Source: Chrysopilus asiliformis (taxonomy: Eukaryota > Arthropoda > Insecta > Diptera > Rhagionidae). Taken from it: a DNA stretch of 64,000 bases. The first letter of the stretch is position 1; the number at the start of each line of letters is the position of its first letter. The DNA lies in contig OZ035960.1 in assembly GCA_964034945.1 (NCBI GenBank), positions 21,563,487-21,627,486 on the forward strand. The letters run 5' to 3'. The notes under the pieces are model-generated. The model worked only from the letters and a program-made list of their open reading frames with translations. It was not told where the DNA came from and did not search any database. The position numbers and the translations under genes are program-made. This document shows positions 35,415 through 47,300 of the stretch, piece after piece.

Positions 35415-37755
35415 CTTTTAAAAATATATAATAGCATCTTAGTTCTTTAGGCACAAAAATCGTGCCACAGGATTTTTTTTAAATGCACAATCTTCCAAAA
35501 TTTAAGAAAAAATGCGCTGCAGGCCAATTTTCGATTAAAGAAATGGATTAAAGAACAGTCCCTAGTGGAGGGTCGAAATTTCCTAAAACAAGTCTAAAGT
35601 GATTTTTTATTGTATTCTTATTCAAGAATTGCCAGGCAAAATGAATTATTTATGGCCAAATTGTACAAATTTCCCCAAAAAGTGATTTTTTTGCTAAAGT
35701 CCCCTTCGTAACTCTTTAAAATTGATTTTCGGGGAGAGTTTTTTGGTCAATTGGGTTTCAGTCTTCTTTGGCACTAAGTACTTCAAAGGAACATATTATC
35801 TTCAAAACAAACAAAAATCTAAAATTTGGTTATTTTACTTAAAGTTTAAAATATAAAAAATTAAAAAAAAGCGATTATGAGCGACAAAATCGGAAAAAGC
35901 ACTATTATACCAGGGTCTGTCAGATCGCATGTCTTTAGTTAAAGTTAATAACAATGAGGGTGTAGACATAGGCTACAAGTGATAATGCTTGAATATCTCC
36001 ATTATCCATCCCTCTACAAATGTTATGAAGACAAAAAATGGTTGGAATTTTTTTTGAAATATCTTTCCCATACATGATAATATAAATATACCGATTTCGT
36101 ACCTTCCTGACTTATACAATTTTTTAAGAGTTTTCCGAAAACTGTGTGTTTTATTAATAAATTATTCTAACTAGACCAAATGAATTATGACCTATGCTAA
36201 ATAATATATTATACAAAATCAAAAGTTTTTTTCCCCCTTTTGGGTGTTTCCTCACTGGAAGATCAAATACGAAAGCTAGTATCTATTCTATAAACTTCAT
36301 ATGTGGTTTTTATTCATTCGATGTGATGGTTATCTATTATTTAATATTTCATAACGACGCCATTATGTTAATTGTGCAAAAATTTCATAAAATGATTATG
36401 TTTAAGCACATCAGATCATTTCCGATTAGTCTTCTTCCCGCACCAAATGATCCGATCTCCTGAACTCCCAATTAATCCATACATCATCGTGTTGATCATA
36501 ATCATCACCATAACTCCTTCATTATGATTATGCCCACCCAATATTAAAGACAACTTAAATTAACTCTAATCGGCATTATCCAGCGGCTGGGCTCTACGTA
36601 ATAAAAAATCCCCAAAAGCGGAGCGTTTCCTAAATGACTTAACAATTCAACAGAAGTCGTCGCTCTTTGACACAAGACATTTTTGGTGTTTTATCTTTCA
36701 ATTCCAGTGTGTTTTGGTTTCACATTTCAAAAATGTAAATGAGATCATTACACCCGCGAAAAACAGTTACAATGAAAGTGAAACCATATTAACTACTTTT
36801 AAAACGCCATGATTAATGATCGCAAGGTACAGTAAAATAATCGAGAGGAATGTCATACATATTATGCTATCACTGGAATAACTGTTCTGCATAGCATATA
36901 AATATCTGAAGACATTATAAATAACAAAAAATATTTTCATATGTTTTGTTTCGTCGCTATCCATTTTTTAGATATAAATTTCGAATTTCTGTCAATGCAG
37001 TTCTGTTTTTTTCCGTTGGACAAAATCTTTTTATGATCTGAGCACAATGAAAGTGGTGTTTACCTTTGCACATGAAAACATAAGCCACATAAACATATTA
37101 AACAATGAACTGTTCGAGGTTGATATATCATCAGGAAGCAATAATTGAAGACATTATGAGAAAGTTTTGCATATGTGAACCATAAATAAAACGAACCAAA
37201 AGAAATTCAAATTCATCGACATCAACGGAATATTGGCTATCAATAAACCACCACCTGTCCTACCTTTTTTTAGTGCACCATGGATGGATCCAAAGAGGTC
37301 AATGGCTAAGTAAATGATATTTTGTCAAGTCAAAATATTCCAAATCGATGTACCGCCAGTAAACGTTGTTTAATTTTTTGATTGACGTAACATGACGTGA
37401 CGATTACGGTCAGTGATCAGTGAGGGAGGCGATCACGACAAATCACTGCCATAATTCAAATTTTAAAATTCAAACAAATATTTTATGTTGTTTGTTAGCG
37501 TTAAACGGTCTACGAATGAATGTAAACACGGAACCGTCCACAACCATAGAAGAACTTGTAACGAAGTGCAAATTTCAAACATGGTAAAAATTGATTTTTC
37601 TACGAAAGTGTGTACATTTTGTTGACGATTGTTTTTGGGAAACTGTCGATAATTAACAGAATGTGGTTATATAACTTAAGTTTTAAGGCAGTGATTTTGA
37701 GGAAAAATAATTGGCCACCGAAGTATAAAAACTTGTCAATGCTTTGAAACAAATA
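35415..37755. other. Intergenic stretch without recognised features
   Basis: AT-rich; no coding exon supported. Short frames at 36194-36463 and 36767-36964 are of chance composition. Confidence 0.4.
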
Positions 37756-37789
37756 TTTTTATACTTTATATGAAAATCATATAGGAGTA

Positions 37790-38600
37790 TATTCGATTTA
37801 GTTTACCGTTTGTAACGTATCGAACCAATCGTCGCGCACAAAAATGATCTACACAAGGGTGTTTGTGATGAGAAAATATTTTGATTTCCGCATGTCCGTC
37901 TCTTTGTCCGTCTGTCTGTCCGTCTTTCTGTCTGTCTTTTCGTCCGTCTTTCTGTCTGTCTGTCTGTCCGTCCGTGACAACCATATCTTTTGAAACGATT
38001 TAGCTAGAGACTTGAAATTTCGTATAGTTCCCGTAAATAATTTAGTAAGGCTAAATTCTTGAACGGACAAAATCGCACAATTCCGTCCCTCTCCACAAAC
38101 AAAAAAGTTTTTTTTACAATTTTCACGAAAACGGTGAGTCATATTGAAAAATTTATAAAGGTACAATGTGTTTAAAATATGATTTTACATAAGTCATCAA
38201 TACACCAAAATCCAAGCGGACCACTATTTCCCCCCTTTCCCATACAAAAGGTATACTTTTATCATGCTCTCTGGAAAACTGTGCATCATATCGAAAAATT
38301 TATATAAATGAAATGTGTTTAGAATATGATTATACATAACCGTTCCATACATCAAAATCCAGTTGGACCACTCCTTCCCCAACTCCCATACAAAATAAAT
38401 CCTTTTCAGACACATTTTTTATAGAGCCGAAATGTGTTTAAAATCTGATTTTACACAACTGTTCCATACATTGAAATTCTATCGGACCAATCCTTCCCCT
38501 CTTTCATACAAATGGATTTTTTTAAATAAAAATTTTGTCTGTCAGATAGAGTATCTGTAGATTGGCCCCTGGCAATTGTAGTTTTTTTTATGTTTGTATA
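37790..38600 (-). mobile_element. GTCY-core element with internal repeats
   Basis: (GTCC/GTCT)n at 37889-37975, core GATTTAGCTAGAGACTTGAA at 37997-38016, and then three diverged tandem units of about 110 bp (38090-38240, 38260-38370, 38400-38520). Each unit has ATTTTACATAAG/ACATAACCGTTCCATACAT...AAAATCC and CCCATACAAA words. It starts with TTTACCGTTTGTAACG, also present in the type A copies. Non-coding. Confidence 0.5.
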
Positions 38601-38609
38601 GGAATTTGA

Positions 38610-40260
38610 CATAAAATAAAACAACAAGTGAGGAGTAAACGTGAAATGCCCTAAATGAAAACTTCAAGCATAACAGTTTCAGATATTTCCTTTTTTGAAC
38701 CGTTATTATGACCAAACTAGTGATATTTTAGTTATTTATTATTATGCCTTTTATAATATATTTTTCTTAAGATGCCTGTTTTGTCTCGCATTGTCCTATA
38801 TATGTATTTGTATTTAAAAAAATGGTTTTATTGATTTGATCTTATATTTATTAATACGAAAAATGACTGTAATTGCCCCTAATCGAATCATCTCTGGGCA
38901 AGGTCAATGAATCGAGACTCATCTTCATGATAAAAAATCTTCATAAGTAATCTCTTGGAATCTTATAGTACCAACGGCCGTGTAAAGATCAACAGGTGAT
39001 AATATTAATATTATGATCATGAAATGGATTGTTTTCTAGTAAGTACATGATTTCTATACAAGGTTAGTATAATTCTATGGATGGCAATGAGAAAAGGGGA
39101 AAACAAAAACGCATCAAAATCAGCACTTTACACGAGCTTTAAAAATCGGCACTGATTTTCTCTCTGATTAGAAATACGATTTTAAAAATCCCAAATTCAA
39201 ACGCTTTTCAAGTTCTCCAAAGCCATAATATGCAACAATAAGAAATATTTCTCACTATATATTGTAATTTAATTGCGTATTTTTTTTTTGATTTATTGTA
39301 CTCGTTACTGACCAAGCTAATTCAAAAAAAATTTAGTTCGTTGCAGTCATGATATGCCATTTACAAGGTTTTTGTGGTTTTTGTTACGAAAAATTATGAT
39401 ATAAGAATACATTTTCGACGAATTCTTCCAATATGAAAAATAATTTGGCACAATATTGTAAATTTTAAGTGATATCACTGTAAAAATATCACTTAAAAAT
39501 TTATAAAACCTGTTAATTGGTAGAAATTGAATTATAACTCGTCGTGAACCCCTGTTAAACGTAACGAATTTATAATTTGAAATGTAATAATCTAAAATAA
39601 ATGCAAATCAAAATCACATTTATTAAATAATTTAATGCTTGAGTCTTTAAGAATGTCGAATGCCAGTAGCCATTCACTTTTGATCGTGCATTTCTTAAAG
39701 TTGTTCATCTTTATTTTGTGTAAATTCCTAAAGACTTGCAAATATCTGTATACATTCTATATTATCTTTAACGCAATTAGAAATATTTCGTGAATCAGCC
39801 GATTAGATATTATCTGGCAGATGCGCATTTTGTTGCATTAATACTTCTCAATCAGTTTTTTAGCCGTGAATTAAAGTAGTTCTAGGCCAAACTCAAGTGA
39901 ACGCATGCCACAAACTCAAATCTGTTATTTATTCGCATGTAATGCCCATTAGAGGTATTTATTTTAAAAGTTTTCATCAAAATTACAATATATTAAAAGA
40001 TTATTTTTAAAATTTGTTTGTATTTTTTTTTAAATTTACCATTCAAATCTGATCCTAATTCGAAATAGATTTAGGAAATAACTAAATAGATCTTCTAAAA
40101 GGATTGAATAGATTTTAAAGGTTAATGGAAATTGCGACCCTATCGCATAAAACACTAAAAACAACATTAAATTTCGGCACACTAATTCGAAGAGCCCATT
40201 CCCGTCGACGACAATGCTGGTATTGCTAAATGCTGGTATGGACGACCCAGTTCGTGTTGA
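38610..40260. other. Intergenic stretch, small palindrome near 39.47 kb
   Basis: TTTTAAGTGATATCACTG...AATATCACTTAAAA at about 39463-39500 can form a short hairpin. No gene or other repeat noticed. Confidence 0.4.
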
Positions 40261-40322
40261 TATTATTTACTGAAAACCAATATTGGTAAAAATATATCTA
40301 TATAAATATAATGTAATACAAC

Positions 40323-42332
40323 TTACGACTTGCTTGATTTCCAATTACAGTCGACAATGGCATCTTCCATAAACATTTTAACAATTTTCTCTATGTATAT
40401 TTGGAGATGTTGTTGGTACTGATTTTCGATTTCGAATTTCTCAAAGATTTTTTTACTTAGAAATTCTGTTATATTGGCAAATAATGGCATAATATTCCGA
40501 GCACAAAGCGTAAAGAAATTTTTATCTATAAAATTGTATGTGACGAATGATATTTTATAAAATATTGAATTTGGTCCGAAAGGTTCTGTTAACATGGTAT
40601 AGCATAAAGTGCAATTCGAAGTTGTACAGCAATCAATCAGTATTACTGGACAACGTTTCAGTAGAACTATCGACTTTGCCTCTTCCGAACCCTCAAGACT
40701 CCAATCGATTTCTTCATTTATATTGTTTAAACTATTTGGATATTGCTGTGGAATGAGTAAATTTCTTTCTACACAGAAAGAATGAAACATTTTTGATATA
40801 AGACGAACCATGCTGCAATCTTGTTTGGCGGAATCTAGTTTTGTTGGTATAAGTTCAATGTTGTCCATATTTGCATATGTGAAGTTAAACTGTTTTTCTG
40901 GGCTATTTTTTGCGATCGTTAAAATTGATGTTATGGTTGTAAGTAAAGCTTCTTGGAAGTTCAGGCTCCCTTTCCAATTTCTGTGTATGTTTCCAAGAAT
41001 CGTTAGCCAGGAATACAATAAATTATAATTGTCATCATGGTATTTTATGTAGAAATTTTTCTTATACGCTTTTGCATAAATGACTGAAGCAAAATTTTGG
41101 ATGTCTTGTAGTACTTGTAAGGCATTTGTTTTCTCCGAGTTTCCTTCCGAAATACTAGCTAGTTGAATAGTTTGTGCGTCAAGCATCGGGCTGTAGGTTT
41201 TGCCTAATAACGATGCTGATACGATCAACTCCGGTATAAACCTTTTGCCAATTTTTGATGTCGCCAAGATTGCTTTCATCACTTCAGAATTTATTAGTTC
41301 ATCTTCATTTTGCCATAAGAAATCTCTTTTTGTAAGAAATAATTCCATATTAAATAAAATATGCGCAATGCTTTTGATGATTGGAATTATGTTGCCTAAT
41401 ACGTTAATGAAGGGTTTCTCGAAAGTAATATTCTGTAGGTTTTCCAACCCCCTATTCACAATACTAGAATCGTCGATGATTACACTCATTATCTTAATGC
41501 CTTTTGAAATTAAAAGGTGTAGAGTTGAAAAAATGAGGTTCGCATGGTCCATGGCTTTGAAATCGTCGCTGTAAACATACATGAATGGCACTGCCACATT
41601 TTCTTCCACCATTTGCAGCATCAAAATTATCATTCTTGTTGTAAGGCCCAGAAAATCATTCACTTTTGAAACACCCATCACATAATCTTGTGTTTTGCTA
41701 TATTTTAATGCTCGATATACATGAGATTCGTCGATTAAAAGAAAAAACTCTTTTTCTGGGTATTTTTCTTTTAATTCGTCAATAAAAGCAATCGTTTTTT
41801 CGTTTATGTTTGGAAGTAAAATGTTTTCCAATTCAAACTAGACACAAAAAATTTGGTTTATAAGTGTTTTACAATTAATTTTACTATACTAATGTGACAA
41901 ACGTTATTTACATAGGCTTTAGTAATTCGGGCAAATCGATAAGGAATTTTAAGTATATTTTAAGTATATCGGTTAAGAGTAAAAACACCAGATTTAAGAT
42001 TTCTAATAATTATTTCAAAATACTCGTACACTGGGGGCTCGATAATTCGGAGAATTGCAACCCGGACGTTGTCCGAATTATCGAGCCACCAGTGTATTTT
42101 GAAATAATTATTAGAAATCTTAAATCTGGTGTTTTTACTCTTAACTGATATACTTAAAATATACATACTTAAAAATCCCATACTTAAAAATGCTAAAAAT
42201 GCCCATACTTAAAAATGCTTCCAAATAATTAAAAAAAAAAATTAAGAAAACCATAAATAAAAAAATATAAAACCTGTAGCTCTGGAAAGCTGTTCTCTAT
42301 GTCCTCCATGTTGCGCTTTTCGTCAAGGGAAT
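40323..42332 (-). CDS. P-element/THAP-transposase-like gene, RNase H-type core, 5' partial
   Basis: Minus strand: exon 42274-42332 (open, starts in mid-codon) spliced to exon 40323-41837; about 523 residues visible. The junction reads SFPELQ|FELENILLPN in frame. The part EFFLLIDESHVYRALKYSK, then G-rich spacer, VPFMYVYSDD, LLISKGIKIMSVIIDDSSIVN matches the layout of P-element/THAP9 transposases: DEM.I...L.Y for the first catalytic Asp, then a CD..SN-type second Asp. Here the spacing is about 86 residues, longer than the 70-odd of the family. The later GKTYSPMLDAQTIQLASISE stretch fits the same family. No stop or shift in 1.5 kb, so it may be a domesticated or recently active copy. A THAP zinc finger and the true start were not found; at least one more 5' exon is needed. 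The stop TAA overlaps a perfect GTAAGT donor. Confidence 0.55.
41953..42164. repeat. Long hairpin (MITE-like) inside the intron of the P-like gene
   Basis: Arms 41953-42050 and 42073-42164 are inverted copies (ACACCAGATTTAAGATTTCT, AATAATTATTTCAAAATAC, GCTCGATAATTCGG) with minor differences and a 22-base loop. It is followed by three copies of the word ATACTTAAAAAT(C/G) at about 42165-42220. It lies within intron 41838-42273. Confidence 0.78.
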
Positions 42333-42339
42333 CTAAAAG

Positions 42340-42700
42340 ATAAGTATGTTTTAATATTTAGGTAAGTTCTTTGTATGAATTTTAGAAGCCCAAAAAACCA
42401 TAAATAACTCAAAAACTTTTGGGGAAAAACGTTATTCTTACAGGATCTTCTGTTTCGAATTTTGAAATTCCAACCCCCGATTTGTGATAAGGAACCTTGA
42501 AAACCTCCCAAAGCCAGTTTTTGCGAGAAAAATTGGAAAGAGGATATTTGCGTTATCCTTACAGGGCCTTCCGGTTCGAATTTTGAAAACCTAACATAGC
42601 TAAAAACCTGCTCCTGGCAACGCAGATCATTTTGCAAAAAAAGCTTAAAAATCGGTTCAGTAGTTTTTGAGTTTTGTAATCTCAAAAAGATAGACTTTAT
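42340..42700. repeat. Dispersed repeat with two direct units
   Basis: Two direct units contain CGTTATTCTTACAGGATCTT...TTCGAATTTTGAAATTCCAA (about 42430-42475) and CGTTATCCTTACAGGGCCTT...TTCGAATTTTGAAAACC (about 42550-42592). A related unit is found near 62070-62110. The end ATCGGTTCAGTAGTTTTTGAG is typical of old dispersed elements. The reading frame across it is not a gene. Confidence 0.5.
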
Positions 42701-43406
42701 ATCACAGATATCCTACTACTAGATCAAGCCATTTGCTATCTCAAATGGGCCACTGAAGCGTCAAAAAGCTATGACGAAAAAAAGGGACAAAGTTAGTAAA
42801 TTCTGGGAAATTTAAATTCTGGAAAAAAATGCTTATGCAGGTCCCCGACGGAATATTATTCAATCCCTATACCGATTATTCATGTTAATATTCAGAGCTG
42901 CCACATACATAATTATGCAATTCCCTAAATCTGTGTATAAGTCTTATGAGTTCGACGTAAAACATATAATTCAAGTGTTATTGAGTTTGTTGATTCGAAC
43001 GTCTGCCATCACTAAAATTCGAAGACAAAATGAGACAACCATAGTCACGCTGTCCCATATTTTTGCTATGGAATTGTTCGAGTGCCGCGATCTAGTAGTA
43101 CGATATCTGTGCTTTATGTAGATTGAGCCTCTCCGAGTTGCAGATTTGTGTGTTCCAGGGGGGCTCGGGTGGTCGTGATCCCGACTACATGTATGCGCCA
43201 GATTATACATTATACATTCATGTGCAGTTTGAGAAAATATAGTGCAACTGGGTAAATATAAAAAATCTCAGCTTTAACCATATTGTTAAGAAATCAGTGA
43301 TTTCAATTTCCAAAATAAATTAACTCAGGCAAGTAATTTTTTAAGAGAACCATTTCACCGATCGACATCTACAGACAGACACAGAACTCACTTAATTTAT
43401 TGTTAA

Positions 43407-44372
43407 ATGGACAGATTCTACTGCAACGCGGATGGAGTACAGGAGGAAGAGACTGCCCCCCGCAAACCACAAACGACGCTCCGGAGGGGGAAGCGGAGGG
43501 AATGTGCGACGTCTTCGTGCTCCAGGAGGAAGAGACTGCCCCCCGCAAACTACAAACGACGCTCCGGAGGGGGAAGCGGAGGAAATGTGCGACGTCTTCG
43601 TGCTACAGGAGGAAGAGACTGTCCCCCCGCAAACCACAAACGACGCTCCGGAGGGGGAAGCGGAGGAAATGTGCGACGTCTTCGTGCTCCAGGAGGAAGA
43701 GACTGCCTCCCGCAAACTACAAACGACGCTCCGGAGGGGGAAGCGGAGGAAATGTGCGACGTCTTCGTGCTACAGGAGGAAGAGACTGTCCCCCCGCAAA
43801 CCACAAACGACGCTCCGGAGGGGGAAGCGGAGGAAATGTGCGACGTCTTCGTGCTCCAGGAGGAAGAGACTGCCCCCCGCAAACTACAAACGACGCTCCG
43901 GAGGGGGAAGCGGAGGAAATGTGCGACGTCTTCGTGCTACAGGAGGAAGAGACTGTCCCCCCGCAAACCACAAACGACGCTCCGGAGGGGGAAGCGGAGA
44001 AAATGTGCGACGTCTTCGTGCTACAGGTGGAAGAGACTGCCCCCCGCAAACCACAAACGACGCTCCGGAGGGGGAAGCGGAGGAAATGTGCGACGTCTTC
44101 GTGCTACAGTAGGAAGATACTGCCCCCCGCAAACCACAAACGACGCTCCGGTTGGGGAAGCGGAGGAAATGTGCGACGTCTTCGTGCTGCAGGAGGAAGA
44201 GATAATTCCAGTGTGTGGTAAATGTGGGAAAACCTTTTCCAAAAAATCAAGCATGAACAAGCATATTAAAGCGGAGGCATGTGCACCAATTTTTAAACGA
44301 AAAATAAAACAAGGTTCGGCAAAATATATTTTCGCACAGAAAATAGCAAGATTTAAAGAAAAATTAAAATAA
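43407..44372 (+). CDS. Frame-cycling repeat protein with C-terminal zinc-finger-like motif
   Basis: ATG at 43407 (TTAAATGG context) opens a 321-residue frame to a stop at 44372. Residues 1-11 (MDRFYCNADGV) lead into nine 83/84-bp units; because 83 is not a multiple of three, the frame shifts at most units and the protein alternates acidic blocks (QTTNDAPEGEAEEMCDVFVL) with basic ones (RRKRLPPANYKRRSGGGSGG; PRKPQTTLRRGKRRKCATSS). The end reads VCGKCGKTFSKKSSMNKHIK plus AEAC, a C2HC-like finger (C-x2-C, Phe, H-x5-C), then a basic tail. AATAAA-like sites follow. Family unknown. The array is GC-rich in AT-rich surroundings. It could be a real gene, a decaying gene kept open by repeat structure, or a transposon product; no intron is needed. 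Confidence 0.45.
   Translation: MDRFYCNADGVQEEETAPRKPQTTLRRGKRRECATSSCSRRKRLPPANYKRRSGGGSGGNVRRLRATGGRDCPPANHKRRSGGGSGGNVRRLRAPGGRDCLPQTTNDAPEGEAEEMCDVFVLQEEETVPPQTTNDAPEGEAEEMCDVFVLQEEETAPRKLQTTLRRGKRRKCATSSCYRRKRLSPRKPQTTLRRGKRRKCATSSCYRWKRLPPANHKRRSGGGSGGNVRRLRATVGRYCPPQTTNDAPVGEAEEMCDVFVLQEEEIIPVCGKCGKTFSKKSSMNKHIKAEACAPIFKRKIKQGSAKYIFAQKIARFKEKLK
43441..44190 (+). repeat. GC-rich minisatellite, nine units of 83/84 bp
   Basis: Units start at 43441, 43524, 43607, 43691, 43774, 43858, 43941, 44025 and 44108, i.e. lengths 83, 83, 84, 83, 84, 83, 84, 83, 83 (750 bp); a partial tenth starts at 44191. Central units alternate as a 167-bp dimer. The length difference is one T in GACTGTCCCCCC versus GACTGCCCCCC. 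Units are nearly identical, so the array expanded recently. Long frames on the minus strand are shadows of this array. Confidence 0.95.
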
Positions 44373-44379
44373 AAAATTA

Positions 44380-47300
44380 ATTTATTTTATTTTATTCTAA
44401 TGTATCGCTTTTATTTTTGATTCGGGCTGGAGCCGAAGCATAGCACGAACCTTGCTTGCTGTATGAAAATTCCGCAAATTCTATCGTTTTTAGTTTTCAC
44501 CTTACCTTTGCAAACGAAAATCGGTGAAAATCCGCTCAAATCGATGAAAACAGAAAAAGAATTTGAAAATACAAAAACTACGAATAAAACAATTCACCAC
44601 CACTCAAACTTTGTTATTTACCGAATTTTGTTATCTTTTCAAAATATTCTATTCTTCTTCTTCTTCTTCTTAGGTTTTTGCTAGTTTACGAAATGCAAAA
44701 AGAAAAAAAAGAAGAAGAAGTTTTTAAGAAGAAGACACCTTAGCCTAGACACCTTAGCTTAGTTTCGATCAGATCGGCAATTTTATCCAAGACGCAACGT
44801 TTTTGGAATATCGTCGTTGAGAAAAATTAGTGTTCAAAAGTGTAATTAATTGAGTCAATTAAATTTCAATTAAATTTCTAAATTAAATGATTTCGTACTC
44901 ATTTTTTTGTTTTAGATTCTTCAAATTTTGTTGGATCCCGTCTATGAAATGAATACAACTCGTGAAGGAATTTAGTTAGACACTTGAATTTTTTGCAGTT
45001 GCTTTTCTGATAAACAGTAATTCTAAGCAATCAGGAAACAGGAAACCCTCGATTAACAACGTTTTTGGGAGGGTGAAATTTCGTGAACAGGCAAAATCTG
45101 GGCATTCTTTACTCCCTCTCCAATGCAATTTAAACTTTTTTGCAATTTCAAAAATATGATTTTATGTAACTCTCCTCTACATCAAAACTAACTCTTCTCT
45201 ACCTGAAAACCCAACAAATAATTTGTTTTATTTTTATTTCAGCCGGAGAATTTTAAATCTTTATTATTTATTGGTGCAAAAATTAATAAATTTAAAATTA
45301 AAAATTAAAACGATAAAAAATTGCTGTCTGAAACATTTGTGCGGTTTTTAATCAAATGTTTAGCATTGACACAAACCAAAAAGTTTCCATTTTGAAACAT
45401 TTTGTAAGTTTCTAAATTGAAACTTAAAAATACAGATAAGAACCGTTATCATAACGTAACAGAATTATTTTCCTGCTTGTTCTTCAAAATTATACTATAA
45501 CGTTATAGAAATTCAATTCCGTTACAATAACGGAAAGCGCAACGAAGGCCGAAAGAATTTATTTCGTTTTTTCGTTACACGGCTTTGATTAACCGCGAGA
45601 AATTTTCAAAATTGGCTGGATCTATTTTTCAACTAAAATTAAAGAAAAAAAAATAGGAATTTCATCTAAAGTTAAAGAAAAAATTAGGAAACTGTGAGCT
45701 ATCCAAATTAATTTGATCACATATTGTTTTTTAATATTTCGTCTCTAATCTTCATGCATAAATTTACTACTTAAAAGGACAAATGAACTTACAAGGATGT
45801 AATAGAAAAATTTGGAAAACTCCCAAATATTGATTTTTTTAAATTCTTTTGAACGAGATAAAAACGTTATAACGTAACGGAATGAGTTTTTTTTTCGTAC
45901 AAAACAAAACACCGTAAATAACCGATACAAGTTCAAGTATAAAAAATTATTTAAATCTTGTATAAATCTTATACTGGTTTTTTTTCGTTTCCACTCATAA
46001 AACGTCTCAAAGCTCAAAACATTACCATTTTTCAATTTTTTCAATCTTCTTTTATTTATATTGATAAATTCTATTTATAAGAAGTCAATGAAAAATAGAA
46101 AAACCCAAAAACTACACATATCGAGTGGTTTTATCCATTAAATAATTATTAGCTTTAAATCTGAAAACTGTTAAAATTTGGATATCATCCAAAACAAAAG
46201 CAATACAAAAAAATGAGAAAATCTCAAAGTAGTAATTTTAGACAACGTAAATTTATTTCATAACTGTAGTATTCTTATAAAGGTGTTAAAATACAACAAA
46301 ATTGATTTAAACCTTGTTCCTTTTGTGGATATTTTAATACTTAAATTAACAACATTTTCTTAGTTTCAATCTTCATCATTGTTTTTTTCAACTGGAAACC
46401 ATGTAAAAAAAATTTTACAAAATTATACGACTTTTATTATTACATGGAATGTGTAACAGTTACTAATCTACTTTTTTTAGATCTTTTTGTAAATTTGATG
46501 TTTTATTTTTCTAATTAATGTGCTTTTATGTAATTTTTTCTTTCAAAATTGTAGAATAATTTCATTTTATCAATTTAAAGGTTATTTTTTTCTGAAATAC
46601 AAAGATTTGTAAATATTTGTAATTTTTTTTACTTCTAAAATCTAATGGTTCGGAAACAAAGGCATATTTTAGAGCAGTTTTTTTTGTAAATAATCTTTTT
46701 AGTCTTCCATTGTTTCTTTTTTCAAATTTTTGTTTTTAATTTGGGTAGAAGTAGATTTAAAAATTTTGAAAACTTTAATAGTTAACTATAAAAATTTTAC
46801 ATGCTTAACAGGTAATCTGTATATAAGGTATCTTTATAGTATAATTAATTTATATATTATTGTTAAATAAATATTTCGAAGCTTAAGGTTTATTTACAAG
46901 ATAAATTTCCCAACAATTATTTAACATTTTCTCTTAAAATGGGTAAAACACCCATCCATTCCCTATGGTATACTTACCTTCCATCACATGAGCTAGAATT
47001 TTTAGCAGGTATTTTTTCTTTAAAAAATTTAACAATAAAACTATTAAATTGCATTAAAAACTTTTCAATAATTTTACCTTTAATTCAATATCCTAGTTTC
47101 TTTCAGTAAAATGATTTGAAATATTCCTTGACATTGTCGTAAATTACAGCAAAGAATTTTGAGTCACTCTAGAGACGCATATAAGAAAATTTCGGGGATT
47201 GTTTACCTAAATTAATTCTAATCAATTGGCACTCTTACCTTTTTCGATGCGAATTTTTACTAAATCTCATGGACATGGCTCTAGAATAAAAACAAGGAAA

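Noticed and set aside
43441..44190. Regular repeat array considered as CRISPR
   Set aside because: Units are contiguous without spacers and the genome is eukaryotic; it is a minisatellite.
43392..44260. Long minus-strand frames across the GC-rich array
   Set aside because: Shadows of the 83/84-bp repeat; they recur with a 167-bp offset and have no independent start or end.
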